From assembly GCF_014646755.1 (NCBI RefSeq), contig NZ_BMNW01000013.1, forward strand, positions 1 through 64,000: a stretch of DNA of 64,000 nt, given 5' to 3'. A program made the position numbers and the translations under genes. Under the pieces are notes generated by a model that had not been told where the DNA came from, made no database searches, and saw only the letters and a list, made by a program, of their open reading frames with translations. Positions 1 to 10,109 of the stretch are shown in pieces; the stretch's first letter is position 1, and each line of letters starts with the position of its first letter. This DNA is from Pseudomonas asuensis. Lineage in GTDB: Bacteria > Pseudomonadota > Gammaproteobacteria > Pseudomonadales > Pseudomonadaceae.

Positions 1-116
1 TGAAACTCATGGTCCGGGATACCCTGGTTCTTCATCCAGCTGCGGTACATAAAGCCGTTCTTGTCGGCATTGCCAAACCACTGGGCCGAGCGCAGGGTGG
101 TTTTTTTCGTGGACAT
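1..116 (-). CDS. IlvD/Edd-family dehydratase, N-terminus only (probable L-arabonate dehydratase)
   Basis: Only the first 38 codons are in the window; the gene runs off the left edge. The start reads MSTKKTTLRSAQWFG and continues with a region around SWMKNQGIPDHEF. This matches how the sugar-acid dehydratases of the IlvD/Edd family begin (Fe-S enzymes that dehydrate aldonates such as L-arabonate). It lies 98 bp behind araH on the same strand, last in the arabinose transporter unit. With the upstream lactonase that context suggests L-arabonate dehydratase of the non-phosphorylating pathway; substrate choice is an inference. The ATG at 114-116 is the first in frame. Confidence 0.75.
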   Translation of the reverse strand, partial: MSTKKTTLRSAQWFGNADKNGFMYRSWMKNQGIPDHEF

Positions 117-214
117 GATGGATGTCTCTTACTATATGGGATAGGCCAAGTCACAGGCAAAAGCGGCCCCATCGGCACACGACAAAGCATGTGCCGAGAG
201 GTCTTCGTCAGGTA

Positions 215-1183
215 TCAGCGCTGCTTGAAGCGGTCGATCACAACAGCCAGCAGCAGGATCGTTCCTCGGATAACGTATTGGTAGAACGTGTCGATATTCT
301 TGAGATTCATCGCATTCTCGATCACCGCCAGGATTAACACACCGGCAATGACGTGACGGATCATGCCGATACCACCGGCCAGCGATACACCGCCCAGCAC
401 ACACGCTGAGATCACCGTAAGCTCGAACCCCTGCCCTATCATTGGCTGACCGGAGGTCATACGGGAGGCCAGGACTACCCCTGCCAATGCTCCGATGACC
501 CCCTGCATGGCAAAAATGATGATCTTGGTGCGATCAACATGTACACCTGCCAGCAACGCTGCTTCTTCATTGCCACCGATGGCCAACGTGTTGCGCCCAA
601 ACGTGGTGTAGTTGAGCAACCAGCCAAAGAACAGGATGCATACCAGCGTGATCAGAATTGGCACCGGAACACCAAACATCTGGCCATTACCAAAGATAAA
701 GAACTTCTCTTCCATGACACCTACGGCCTTGCCGTTGGAAAAGATGTAGCCCAGCCCGCGCACAATCTGCATAGTCGCCAAGGTTGTGATCAAGGCATTG
801 ATCTTGAGTTTGGCAATGACCAGTCCATTGATGAGCCCTACGCACAATCCCATTGCCAGCGCAGCGGTTACCCCTAACGCCACGCTATTGAATTCGCGCA
901 TTACTACCGCTGCGACGACACCCGCACAGGCAATGACCGAGCCTACAGACAGGTCAAAATGCCCAGAGGCCAGACAGAACAACATGGTGCAGGCGACGAT
1001 ACCCGTTGTGGAAATTGCCAGCCCCAGCCCTCGCATGTTGAGCGGCGAAAGAAAGTTATCGATAAACAAGGTACAGAGTACAAAGATTGCCAGAGCTGCC
1101 AGCATCATCGCCCAGTCATCAATAAAGCGGCGAGTATCAAAGCTGCGGCGTGGTACCGCTAAGGCGTTGTTTTGCGTGGACAT
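215..1183 (-). CDS. araH: L-arabinose ABC transporter, permease
   Basis: A protein of 322 residues forming the membrane channel of a sugar ABC importer. It has a short hydrophilic N-terminus and then many hydrophobic segments, with the family stretch ASGHFDLSVGSV near residue 75 and GGVSLAGGIG near residue 265, both typical of BPD_transp_2 (RbsC/AraH) permeases. The start is placed at the ATG read from 1183 because GAGGTG lies just upstream; an in-frame TTG 12 bases earlier has no better signal. It follows araG by 60 bp and precedes the dehydratase, so it belongs to the arabinose uptake unit. Confidence 0.9.
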   Translation of the reverse strand: MSTQNNALAVPRRSFDTRRFIDDWAMMLAALAIFVLCTLFIDNFLSPLNMRGLGLAISTTGIVACTMLFCLASGHFDLSVGSVIACAGVVAAVVMREFNSVALGVTAALAMGLCVGLINGLVIAKLKINALITTLATMQIVRGLGYIFSNGKAVGVMEEKFFIFGNGQMFGVPVPILITLVCILFFGWLLNYTTFGRNTLAIGGNEEAALLAGVHVDRTKIIIFAMQGVIGALAGVVLASRMTSGQPMIGQGFELTVISACVLGGVSLAGGIGMIRHVIAGVLILAVIENAMNLKNIDTFYQYVIRGTILLLAVVIDRFKQR

Positions 1184-1243
1184 GGAACACCTCAATTATT
1201 TTTGTATTTCGAAGCCTTCAAGGCAACGCAGGCTTGTTACTTA

Positions 1244-2764
1244 TCAGGCGCGGGTCCGGGGCAATGCAAGTTCCAACAGGCGCTCTTCAGTTGCCTCGGC
1301 ACGTGCCAGCTCACCCGTTACAGCACCTTCACTCATGACCATGATGCGATCCGCAATCCCCATCACTTCCATGAGATCGCTTGATACAACAATCACCGCG
1401 ATACCCTTGGCCGCCAGCGAATGAATGATCTGGTAGATCTCGGACTTCGCGCCGATATCGATACCGCGAGTAGGCTCGTCCAGCAGCAGCACCTTCATGG
1501 GCATGGATAGCCAGCGCCCTAGAATGGCCTTCTGCTGGTTACCACCGGAAAGGTTTTTGATCTTCTGATAAGGCGTAGGTGTTTTCACATTCAACGCGCG
1601 GATCTGCTTTTCAGCGTTTTCCTTTTCCCAGCGGCCCTGGAGCAGGCAGCCCCAGGATGCATGCCGTGGACGTGCGCTGATGTTGATGTTTTCAGCCACG
1701 CTCCCCAATGGAACGATCCCTTCCTTCTTGCGATCTTCCGGGCAAAGCAGGATGCCCGCCGCAATGGCATCGCGTGGATTGCGCAGCGTCAGCTCATCAC
1801 CCTTGAGTCTGAGCACGCCGGCACTGTGCCGCTCCAGGCCCGACAGCAGGCGAAGCAATTCGGTACGCCCTGCTCCCACCAGCCCGAAGAGCCCCAGAAT
1901 TTCGCCCTGGCAAACCTCAAAGCTGACTGGCTTTTGCAAGCCATGCCCCATCAGGTCAGATACGTTCAAGCAGGCTTCGCCTTTTTCGCGGGGACGATAA
2001 TCGTAGATATCATCCAGACTTCGCCCCACCATGCAGGTGATCAGCTGATCAGGTGTGGTTTCGCTCATGTGCTCGAACGTACGCACATGACGGCCATCCT
2101 TGAAGATCGTGACGGCATCACAGATATGGAAGACCTCTTCCATACGATGCGAAACATAAAGGATGACTTTGCCTTCATCGCGCAGACGCGCAATGATCGC
2201 CATCAGCCGCTCGGTTTCACGAGCAGAAAGGCTACTGGTGGGCTCATCAAAAGCAATTACATGGGCGCCGCGAGACAGGGACTTGGCAATCTCGACCAAT
2301 TGGCGCTGACCTAGGGACAAACGCCCAACACGCGTATTGGGATCAATTTCTTCTGCTAATCCCTTAAGCAGCTGCAACGCCTGTTGGCGCAAACGGCCAC
2401 GGTTAACAATGCCGTAACGAGCAGGCAAATGCCCTAGAAACAAGTTCTCAGCCACTGTCATTTCAGGAACGAGTTGAAGTTCCTGGTGAATCACGGCTAC
2501 GCCATTACGAATGCTGTCTGCCGTGTTTTTGAAAACCATATCGCGATCACCAATACGCAGGTGACCGCTGCTGGGTTGGTAGTAGCCGCCCAAGATCTTG
2601 AGCAAGGTTGACTTACCAGCGCCGTTCTCGCCCATCAGAGCGTGCACGGAGCCGGGTCGAGCCGTAAAGTTGATGTCGGACAGCGCCTTGACGCCAGGAA
2701 ACGTCTTAACAATGCCCTGGAACGCAAGGCTTTCACCCTGCACCGACTGCTGTAATGCTTCCAT
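1244..2764 (-). CDS. araG: L-arabinose ABC transporter, ATP-binding protein
   Basis: A protein of 506 residues with two fused ABC ATPase halves, the normal plan for sugar importers of the AraG/RbsA/MglA group. The first half has Walker A GENGAGKST, signature LSLGQRQLVEIAKSL and Walker B VIAFDEPTS. The second has a degenerate P-loop (GLVGAGRTE) and an intact signature LSGGNQQKA, as usual in this family. The start at 2764 is chosen because a near-perfect AGGAGGTGAT ribosome site abuts it; a longer reading of 12 codons lacks one. It energises uptake through AraH of sugar delivered by AraF. Confidence 0.92.
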   Translation of the reverse strand: MEALQQSVQGESLAFQGIVKTFPGVKALSDINFTARPGSVHALMGENGAGKSTLLKILGGYYQPSSGHLRIGDRDMVFKNTADSIRNGVAVIHQELQLVPEMTVAENLFLGHLPARYGIVNRGRLRQQALQLLKGLAEEIDPNTRVGRLSLGQRQLVEIAKSLSRGAHVIAFDEPTSSLSARETERLMAIIARLRDEGKVILYVSHRMEEVFHICDAVTIFKDGRHVRTFEHMSETTPDQLITCMVGRSLDDIYDYRPREKGEACLNVSDLMGHGLQKPVSFEVCQGEILGLFGLVGAGRTELLRLLSGLERHSAGVLRLKGDELTLRNPRDAIAAGILLCPEDRKKEGIVPLGSVAENINISARPRHASWGCLLQGRWEKENAEKQIRALNVKTPTPYQKIKNLSGGNQQKAILGRWLSMPMKVLLLDEPTRGIDIGAKSEIYQIIHSLAAKGIAVIVVSSDLMEVMGIADRIMVMSEGAVTGELARAEATEERLLELALPRTRA

Positions 2765-2845
2765 ATCACCTCCTAAAGCGACACCATGCAGGCGTCGCAA
2801 GGTTGCAAGGAGTCCGTCAGGCGGACCGGATAACGCAGGAGACGG

Positions 2846-3859
2846 TTATTTCCAGAGCCCGATTTTCTCGAGTTCCTGTTGGAAGTTTTCTCGGGTAATC
2901 AGCGTAACCTTGTCCATGGCGGTGTACTTGGGCGGTTCCTTGCCGGTCGTCACCCACTCATACATCATGGTCGCTGTCTGATAACCCTCTTCATGCGGGC
3001 TTGGCAGCATGGAGCCGAAGAATCCACTGTTAGGCTTCTTCAATTCGCCAATGGCGTCAGTCCCATTGATGCCGATTCCGATAACGTTTTCAGCCTTGAA
3101 GCCTGCACTTTCTGTCGCCCTCACACCGCCCAGCACCGTGTTGTCGTTCATACCACCTACGATCAGATGTTTGGCACTGCCAGGAAGCTTAACGAGTGCA
3201 GAACTGGTGGCATCCATACTGCCGGGGACATCCAAGGTTTTCTGCGGTGCAAAGATGATGTGGTCTTCCGGTAACCCTGCATCACGCAATGCCTTTACAG
3301 AGCCGTCAGTACGCTGTTTAGCGGTGTCCAGCTCATTAAATGTATTGACCACTGCATAGGTGTCTTCCCACTGCCAGTTGCGCTTCTTGGCCTCTGTAGC
3401 CATAGCCTCGCCTTGCTGGCGGCCTACATCGAAAGCAGCCATGCCTAGATAAGGCACATCTTCCATGAACTTGCCATCAGAGCCCACGAAACGGTCATCT
3501 ACAGCCATGACTTTCAGGCCATTGATTTTTGACTTGGCGACGATTGCCGGGCCAAGGGAGACATCAGGCGGACAGATCACAAAGCCCTTGGCTCCGTTGG
3601 CCGCCAGGCTGTCAATTGCAGAGAGCGTTTTTTCACCGTCAGGAACGGCAATTTTGAGGAGGGTAAAGCCTTTGTCTTTCGCAGCCTTTTCAGCAAAAGC
3701 CCATTCGGTCTGGAACCAAGGCTCTTCAGGTTGCTTGACGAGAAAACCGATCTTTACTTCTTCGGCATGAGCAAACGACGCCGCTGATAGCGACAAACCC
3801 AGCGCACTAGCTGCCAGGGCAGATTTCACCAGGGAAGAAATCCCACGGCCACGAAACAT
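2846..3859 (-). CDS. araF: L-arabinose-binding periplasmic protein
   Basis: A protein of 337 residues. It has a cleavable signal peptide of about 32 residues (SALAASALGLSLSAASFAHA), then a mature start EEVKIGFLVKQPEEPWFQTE, very close to the start of E. coli AraF as I remember it. It captures L-arabinose in the periplasm for AraGH. AGGAGG stands 6 bases before the ATG. It is the first gene of the araF-araG-araH-dehydratase unit, and a palindromic probable operator lies 91 bp upstream at 3950-3970. Confidence 0.93.
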   Translation of the reverse strand: MFRGRGISSLVKSALAASALGLSLSAASFAHAEEVKIGFLVKQPEEPWFQTEWAFAEKAAKDKGFTLLKIAVPDGEKTLSAIDSLAANGAKGFVICPPDVSLGPAIVAKSKINGLKVMAVDDRFVGSDGKFMEDVPYLGMAAFDVGRQQGEAMATEAKKRNWQWEDTYAVVNTFNELDTAKQRTDGSVKALRDAGLPEDHIIFAPQKTLDVPGSMDATSSALVKLPGSAKHLIVGGMNDNTVLGGVRATESAGFKAENVIGIGINGTDAIGELKKPNSGFFGSMLPSPHEEGYQTATMMYEWVTTGKEPPKYTAMDKVTLITRENFQQELEKIGLWK

Positions 3860-3949
3860 AGCTACCTCCTTATTTTTATTGAATAGCTAGCGTGTATTGC
3901 ATCAAATTGTGCTGACGCCTGACCTATCGGCGTAGATCAGTCGAAACAG

Positions 3950-3970
3950 TCATATCATAATATGATTGGA
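3950..3970. promoter_or_regulatory. Probable GntR operator upstream of araF
   Basis: A 21-bp imperfect palindrome with arms TCATATCAT and ATGATTGGA around a 3-bp centre; the arms pair at 7 of 9 positions. Its right half shares ATGATT with the perfect palindrome at 5753-5773, upstream of the adjacent GntR gene. Position, size and shared half-site suggest that the regulator binds both sites. Binding itself is inferred. Confidence 0.6.
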
Positions 3971-4046
3971 CTCAAACGACTGCAACTCCTCCTTGAACAA
4001 TCGGAACAAAAGAGGAGTGCTGGATCACAAGTCAAGTCGTATAGCG

Positions 4047-4913
4047 TCAACCCATAAAGCGATGACATGGCACTCCGGCCACCTCGACACGAGCGCAGAG
4101 CACCGAGCCGTCCAGAGGCTGATCACCTGCAGCACTTGTGACATAGAGCGTCTTGAGATCAGCCCCGCCAAACACACAGCTGGTAGGCCGGGATACAGGC
4201 AATTCTATAATGGTGTCGACGCAGCCATCTGGAGCAAACCGAATCAGGCAGTGGCCATCCCAGCGTGCGTTCCAGATATATCCATCCGAATCCATGGCAG
4301 AGCCATCGGGGTGTCCACGCTCATGCGCCTGCGCCCAAATCGCCCGCTCCCCAAGACCGTCAGCGCCAATAGTATGACGGTATATCACACTCTCCAGCGT
4401 ATCAGCGGTGTAAACACAATCACCCTCTGCACTCCAGAGTAGCGTGTTGGCGATGCCAATATCGCTGGCCAGACGAGTGACCTTTGCATCAGGTCCAATA
4501 TGAAATAACCCACCCGAGCGGCGTGTAATCGGCAGATCTTCGCCCTGCTCACCGATATTGTTCTGCATGCTGCCTAACCACAGATTTCCCGCTGCATCAC
4601 AGCGCGCCTCATTGGCACGGTTTCCCTCGACGGGATCGGGTACGCAGAACAGAGAAAGCGAAGGCGCGTATTGAGGCGAATCAAGGTCGAGACGATGAAC
4701 CCCACTGACCATGGTTAGCAACGCATCGCCACGTATCGTCGGGATAAAGGCCGAAACCGGCTCGGCTACCTGCCATTCCGAATAGCGTTCTCCCTCCAGG
4801 CGACACGCTTTCTTGCCCACAATATCTACCCAGTGCAAAGCCTGAGTGTGCTGGTCCCAAAAAGGACCTTCGGCCAGTTTAAAGCGGTGGGATATAACGG
4901 GTTGCCATTCCAT
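4047..4913 (-). CDS. SMP-30/gluconolactonase-family sugar lactonase (probable L-arabinolactonase)
   Basis: A protein of 288 residues covering the whole six-bladed propeller of the SMP-30/Gluconolactonase/LRE family. The start carries EGPFWDQHTQALHWVDI, where the Glu is a metal ligand in this family; later come NEARCDAAGNLWLGSM and GHPDGSAMDSDGYIWNARW, which hold the remaining metal-site residues. The expected reaction is hydrolysis of a sugar lactone to the aldonic acid, the step between a sugar dehydrogenase and the dehydratase encoded downstream. AAGGA precedes the ATG. It follows the GntR gene by 41 bp on the same strand. No arabinose dehydrogenase is in this window; it may lie beyond the left edge. 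Confidence 0.85.
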   Translation of the reverse strand: MEWQPVISHRFKLAEGPFWDQHTQALHWVDIVGKKACRLEGERYSEWQVAEPVSAFIPTIRGDALLTMVSGVHRLDLDSPQYAPSLSLFCVPDPVEGNRANEARCDAAGNLWLGSMQNNIGEQGEDLPITRRSGGLFHIGPDAKVTRLASDIGIANTLLWSAEGDCVYTADTLESVIYRHTIGADGLGERAIWAQAHERGHPDGSAMDSDGYIWNARWDGHCLIRFAPDGCVDTIIELPVSRPTSCVFGGADLKTLYVTSAAGDQPLDGSVLCARVEVAGVPCHRFMG

Positions 4914-4954
4914 AGAGCATCCTTATTTGTAGTTATGAATGCATACAACTCACA

Positions 4955-5650
4955 CTAACCACTAGCCTGAGTGTATTTAGATATCGTGACAGCAGCCTTG
5001 TCGATCAATGTCATGCACGCCCAGACGCCACGAGAAGCGTCCCGCGCAGCAATAGCGTCTGCCAGCTCTTTGTGTAAAGGCAGCGTCCGCTGCAGCTCTG
5101 AAGGATCGACTGAGGAAATCTGGAAAGAAACAGCAAGCAAGGCACCTAACGCTGGCACCATTTGCTCAATGAACTGGTTGTGACTTGCCGCCAGGACGCA
5201 TTCATGGAAATGCTGGTCCGCACTGTTGTAATCCCCGCCTGAAAGCGAGGCCTCCAATGCTATATATGCCGCCTGTACGCGCCTGATCTGTTCTGGCGTT
5301 GCACGCTCGCATGCCCAACGCACCGCTACCGGCTCGATAGCACGGCGCAAATCGAGAAGGTCCTTGACGAAATTTTCCGGCAAGCCTCTGCGGCTTAACC
5401 AGGCCACCACCTGAGGATCAAAGAGATTCCACCGGTTAAGAGGCAACACTCGGCTTCCCACCTTGGGCCCTACTTCAATCATCCCTTTGGCAACAAGCGT
5501 CTTGATCGCTTCGCGTACCACCGTGCGACTGACACCTAGCTCCTCACCCAGATCCGCTTCAACTTTCAGCGCATCTCCAGGCTTGAACTGCCCAGAAGCA
5601 ATCAAACTACCCAATTTATCTACGGCTGATGCGTGAAAATTATTCGACAT
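4955..5650 (-). CDS. GntR-family transcriptional regulator, FadR subfamily
   Basis: A protein of 231 residues with an N-terminal winged helix-turn-helix at about residues 8-75 (LGVSRTVVREAIKTLVAKGMIEV is the recognition region) and a C-terminal all-helical FCD ligand domain with the metal-site pattern around HFHECVLAASHN and the later HKELADAIAARD. FadR-type regulators with this layout commonly repress sugar-acid pathways and release DNA on binding an intermediate. It heads the unit with the lactonase and has a perfect 21-bp palindrome 103 bp upstream, consistent with autoregulation. The effector is unknown. Confidence 0.88.
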   Translation of the reverse strand: MSNNFHASAVDKLGSLIASGQFKPGDALKVEADLGEELGVSRTVVREAIKTLVAKGMIEVGPKVGSRVLPLNRWNLFDPQVVAWLSRRGLPENFVKDLLDLRRAIEPVAVRWACERATPEQIRRVQAAYIALEASLSGGDYNSADQHFHECVLAASHNQFIEQMVPALGALLAVSFQISSVDPSELQRTLPLHKELADAIAARDASRGVWACMTLIDKAAVTISKYTQASG

Positions 5651-5752
5651 TCAGACCTCGCCCTCGCCCGCCTTGATCCATGAGCATCTTAGCGACTGTT
5701 GAAGGTCGATGCTCGATCAACGCAAAGACGTATTGTTATTGATATGAAGCGT

Positions 5753-5773
5753 TCTAATCATCATATGATTAGA
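5753..5773. promoter_or_regulatory. Probable GntR autoregulatory operator
   Basis: A perfect inverted repeat of 9-bp arms, TCTAATCAT and ATGATTAGA, separated by 3 bp. It is upstream of the GntR gene and related to the palindrome upstream of araF. Arms of this form suit a dimeric winged-helix regulator. It might also serve a leftward promoter lying between it and the gene. Confidence 0.65.
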
Positions 5774-5818
5774 CGAGGAAGCTGAAAAGAGGAAAATAAG
5801 AAGGGGATGACTGCGCAT

Positions 5819-5849
5819 AGTTGTGCAGCTGCTATGCAGCCGCACAACT
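5819..5849. terminator. Strong stem-loop downstream of the small ORF at 5861-6052
   Basis: Arms of 14 bp with one mismatch (AGTTGTGCAGCTGC at 5819-5832, GCAGCCGCACAACT at 5836-5849) around a 3-base loop TAT. It begins 12 bp past the stop of the leftward small gene, where a terminator would sit. On that strand the arm is not followed by a clean U-run, so it may be a 3' end stabiliser rather than a classical intrinsic terminator. Confidence 0.5.
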
Positions 5850-5860
5850 TGAAAGAAATG

Positions 5861-6052
5861 TCAGACGTTAAGACGGAAACACACCCCGCCCCATTGCTCT
5901 GCTTCGCATTTAGCTTCCTGCTCGCTGCTGAATTCCGAAATGATTCCTCCATGTGCATAAATCACAGCCCATGCCTCCTGCACGGTCTTTTGAATAATGG
6001 ATACGAATGAAACAGGCTCTTCCGGGGATAATGATGTCTGGATGCTTTCCAT
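5861..6052 (-). CDS. Small protein of unknown function (63 aa)
   Basis: A reading frame of 63 residues beginning MESIQTSLSPEEPVSF and containing IIQKTVQEAWAVIYAHGG, then an acidic helix-like stretch EFSSEQEAKCEAEQWGG. AAAGGA lies about 12 bases before the ATG. I do not recognise a named family with certainty; the composition (balanced charges, single domain, no membrane segment) looks like a real small cytoplasmic protein rather than a chance frame. A stable stem-loop just beyond the stop supports a transcribed gene. Confidence 0.5.
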   Translation of the reverse strand: MESIQTSLSPEEPVSFVSIIQKTVQEAWAVIYAHGGIISEFSSEQEAKCEAEQWGGVCFRLNV

Positions 6053-6392
6053 TTTCTTTGCTCATCCTTTGAATTTTATTATTGCAGCCCTTTCCTCATC
6101 CTTTTTGTAGAAAGGACTATTGGATGCACGCTGAACAATATTCTTTGGCAAGCAGGTCAAAACAACGCATACGAGCAAGAGCTACAGTACAACTAGGACC
6201 TACGTCACGCTGTAGAAATGAAATACGTTGATTAATTCCATTTTAAGCGTGAAAAATTGTGACAGACGGATGAACGGTATCAAAGTGCCTTCATAGCAAA
6301 AGACTGTTGTTCAGAAACGACAAAATCCGACTGCATGAGCATCGAAATGGAGAAGATTAAAAGAGAGATAAGCATGAGCGCTTAGAGAATGG
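6053..6392. other. Intergenic stretch without recognised gene
   Basis: About 340 bp between the small ORF and the SRP RNA. It is relatively AT-rich, with no convincing reading frame, tRNA-like fold or long inverted repeat seen on either strand. It could carry the promoter of the small ORF and the 3' flank of the SRP RNA. Confidence 0.5.
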
Positions 6393-6504
6393 AGGTGGCC
6401 CCACCAGCCACACCCCGGCACACGATGTCACCGCTACGGCTGCTTCCTTCCGGACCTGACCGGGTTCACGGTTGATCGTTGCGGGGGGACCGGTAGGACC
6501 ACCA
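6393..6504 (-). ncRNA. ffs: 4.5S signal recognition particle RNA (small bacterial type)
   Basis: Read on the minus strand, this holds the diagnostic domain IV hairpin core GGTCAGGTCCGGAAGGAAGC, followed by AGCC. The ends pair with each other (GGTGGTCC at the 5' end, GGGGCCACC at the 3' end), as in the single long hairpin of the bacterial SRP RNA. The length of about 112 nt fits the E. coli type. The RNA pairs with Ffh to target nascent membrane proteins. Exact ends are estimated from the pairing and may differ by a few bases. Confidence 0.95.
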
Positions 6505-6629
6505 TAACGAACGTCACCAATAGGTGAGGCGCATCATTCTACTCACTTGAGCAGAACTTACAAGCTTTTCAGTCATTTAGCAGATAACTAATCCAATAAC
6601 GCCATCCAAAAGAATGGCGCCACTGTATT

Positions 6630-9026
<2,397 letters not shown>

Positions 9027-9071
9027 CTAGCACCAAGGCTGGACGCCATGTCCAGCAACAGGCAGAAACAA

Positions 9072-9095
9072 AAAGAGCAGCATACGCTGCTCTTT
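9072..9095 (-). terminator. Intrinsic terminator-like hairpin between zipA and ligA
   Basis: Perfect 10-bp arms AAAGAGCAGC and GCTGCTCTTT with a 4-base loop. On the minus strand the second arm runs into TTTTTGTTTCTG, a U-rich tail. It lies 20 bp after the zipA stop. Confidence 0.65.
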
Positions 9096-9114
9096 AATCG
9101 ACTTTGAAATTAGC

Positions 9115-9981
9115 TCAGCGTTTCTGAGTCAGACTCCTACGCTCGAAGTCGATAATGCGCTGGCGATAGTGCTCAATGGTCTGCGCCGTCATTACGCTGC
9201 GCTGCTCATCCTTCAACTCGCCGTTGAGTTCGGAGGCCAGTTTACGAGCCGCAGCCACCATGACCTCAAAAGCCTGCTTGGGATGCCGCGGACCAGGGAG
9301 CCCCAGAAAGAAGCTTACTGCTGGCGTACGGAAGTTATCGATATTGTCCAGATCGAACGTACCGGGCCGTACGGCATTGGCCATGGAGAAAAGCACTTCA
9401 CCATTACCTGACATGCTTTCGTGACGATGAAAGATATCCATGTCACCAAAACGAAGGCCGCTTTCCAGGATATTCTGTAGCAGGGCCGGGCCGCGGAAGC
9501 CATTCTCATCACGTGAAATCACGTTGATGACCAATACTTCGTCGACGGGAGGTAGCTCCTTACGCTCTTTGCGCGGCTCCTCCATTGCAGACAGATCAGG
9601 CTCGGCGTCACCCACATCCTTGCGCGCCTTGTTCTTGCCCTGAGTCGGCATTTCATCGTCATCAGCCAATGCGCTGAACTGAGGCTCAGCACCGCCTAGC
9701 TCCAGATCCTCTGTAACCGCTTCCTCGCGACGCTTGCGAGAGGTGCGACTTGGGCGAGGGGTTTCCTCCTCGCTGTCAAAAGACGGCTCCTTATGTTCGA
9801 TTACACGAGACGGCCCCAGTAGCTCTGAACTACCGCCCTCATCGGACTGGCCGGAGAGATTGTTGTCCAGGCGAAACTTGAGTTTCCCTTTCCCGCTCAT
9901 CCGTCGCCAGCCATCGAAAAGTATGCCGGCGATTACGATAATGCCGATGATGATCAGCCATTCGCGCAGACCGATATCCAT
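9115..9981 (-). CDS. zipA: Cell division protein ZipA
   Basis: A protein of 288 residues with an N-terminal membrane anchor ([21 protein letters not shown], residues about 5-25) facing the cytoplasm. A basic stretch follows, then a long acidic/proline-bearing linker (about 45-150) and the globular ZipA C-terminal domain that binds the FtsZ tail ([10 protein letters not shown] ... [27 protein letters not shown]). It tethers and bundles FtsZ at the septum. It sits between smc and ligA, the order I recall for Pseudomonas. Confidence 0.96.
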   Translation of the reverse strand: MDIGLREWLIIIGIIVIAGILFDGWRRMSGKGKLKFRLDNNLSGQSDEGGSSELLGPSRVIEHKEPSFDSEEETPRPSRTSRKRREEAVTEDLELGGAEPQFSALADDDEMPTQGKNKARKDVGDAEPDLSAMEEPRKERKELPPVDEVLVINVISRDENGFRGPALLQNILESGLRFGDMDIFHRHESMSGNGEVLFSMANAVRPGTFDLDNIDNFRTPAVSFFLGLPGPRHPKQAFEVMVAAARKLASELNGELKDEQRSVMTAQTIEHYRQRIIDFERRSLTQKR

Positions 9982-10109
9982 GTAAGACGCATACCTCTGT
10001 CAAAAATCAACTTCACGCTCGCCACTTGCCGATGTATAGCAAAATGCCAAACGCCCAAAAACGGGCATAAACTAGCACGCCCGCCACTAACTTTACACCG
10101 TCTGTCGTA

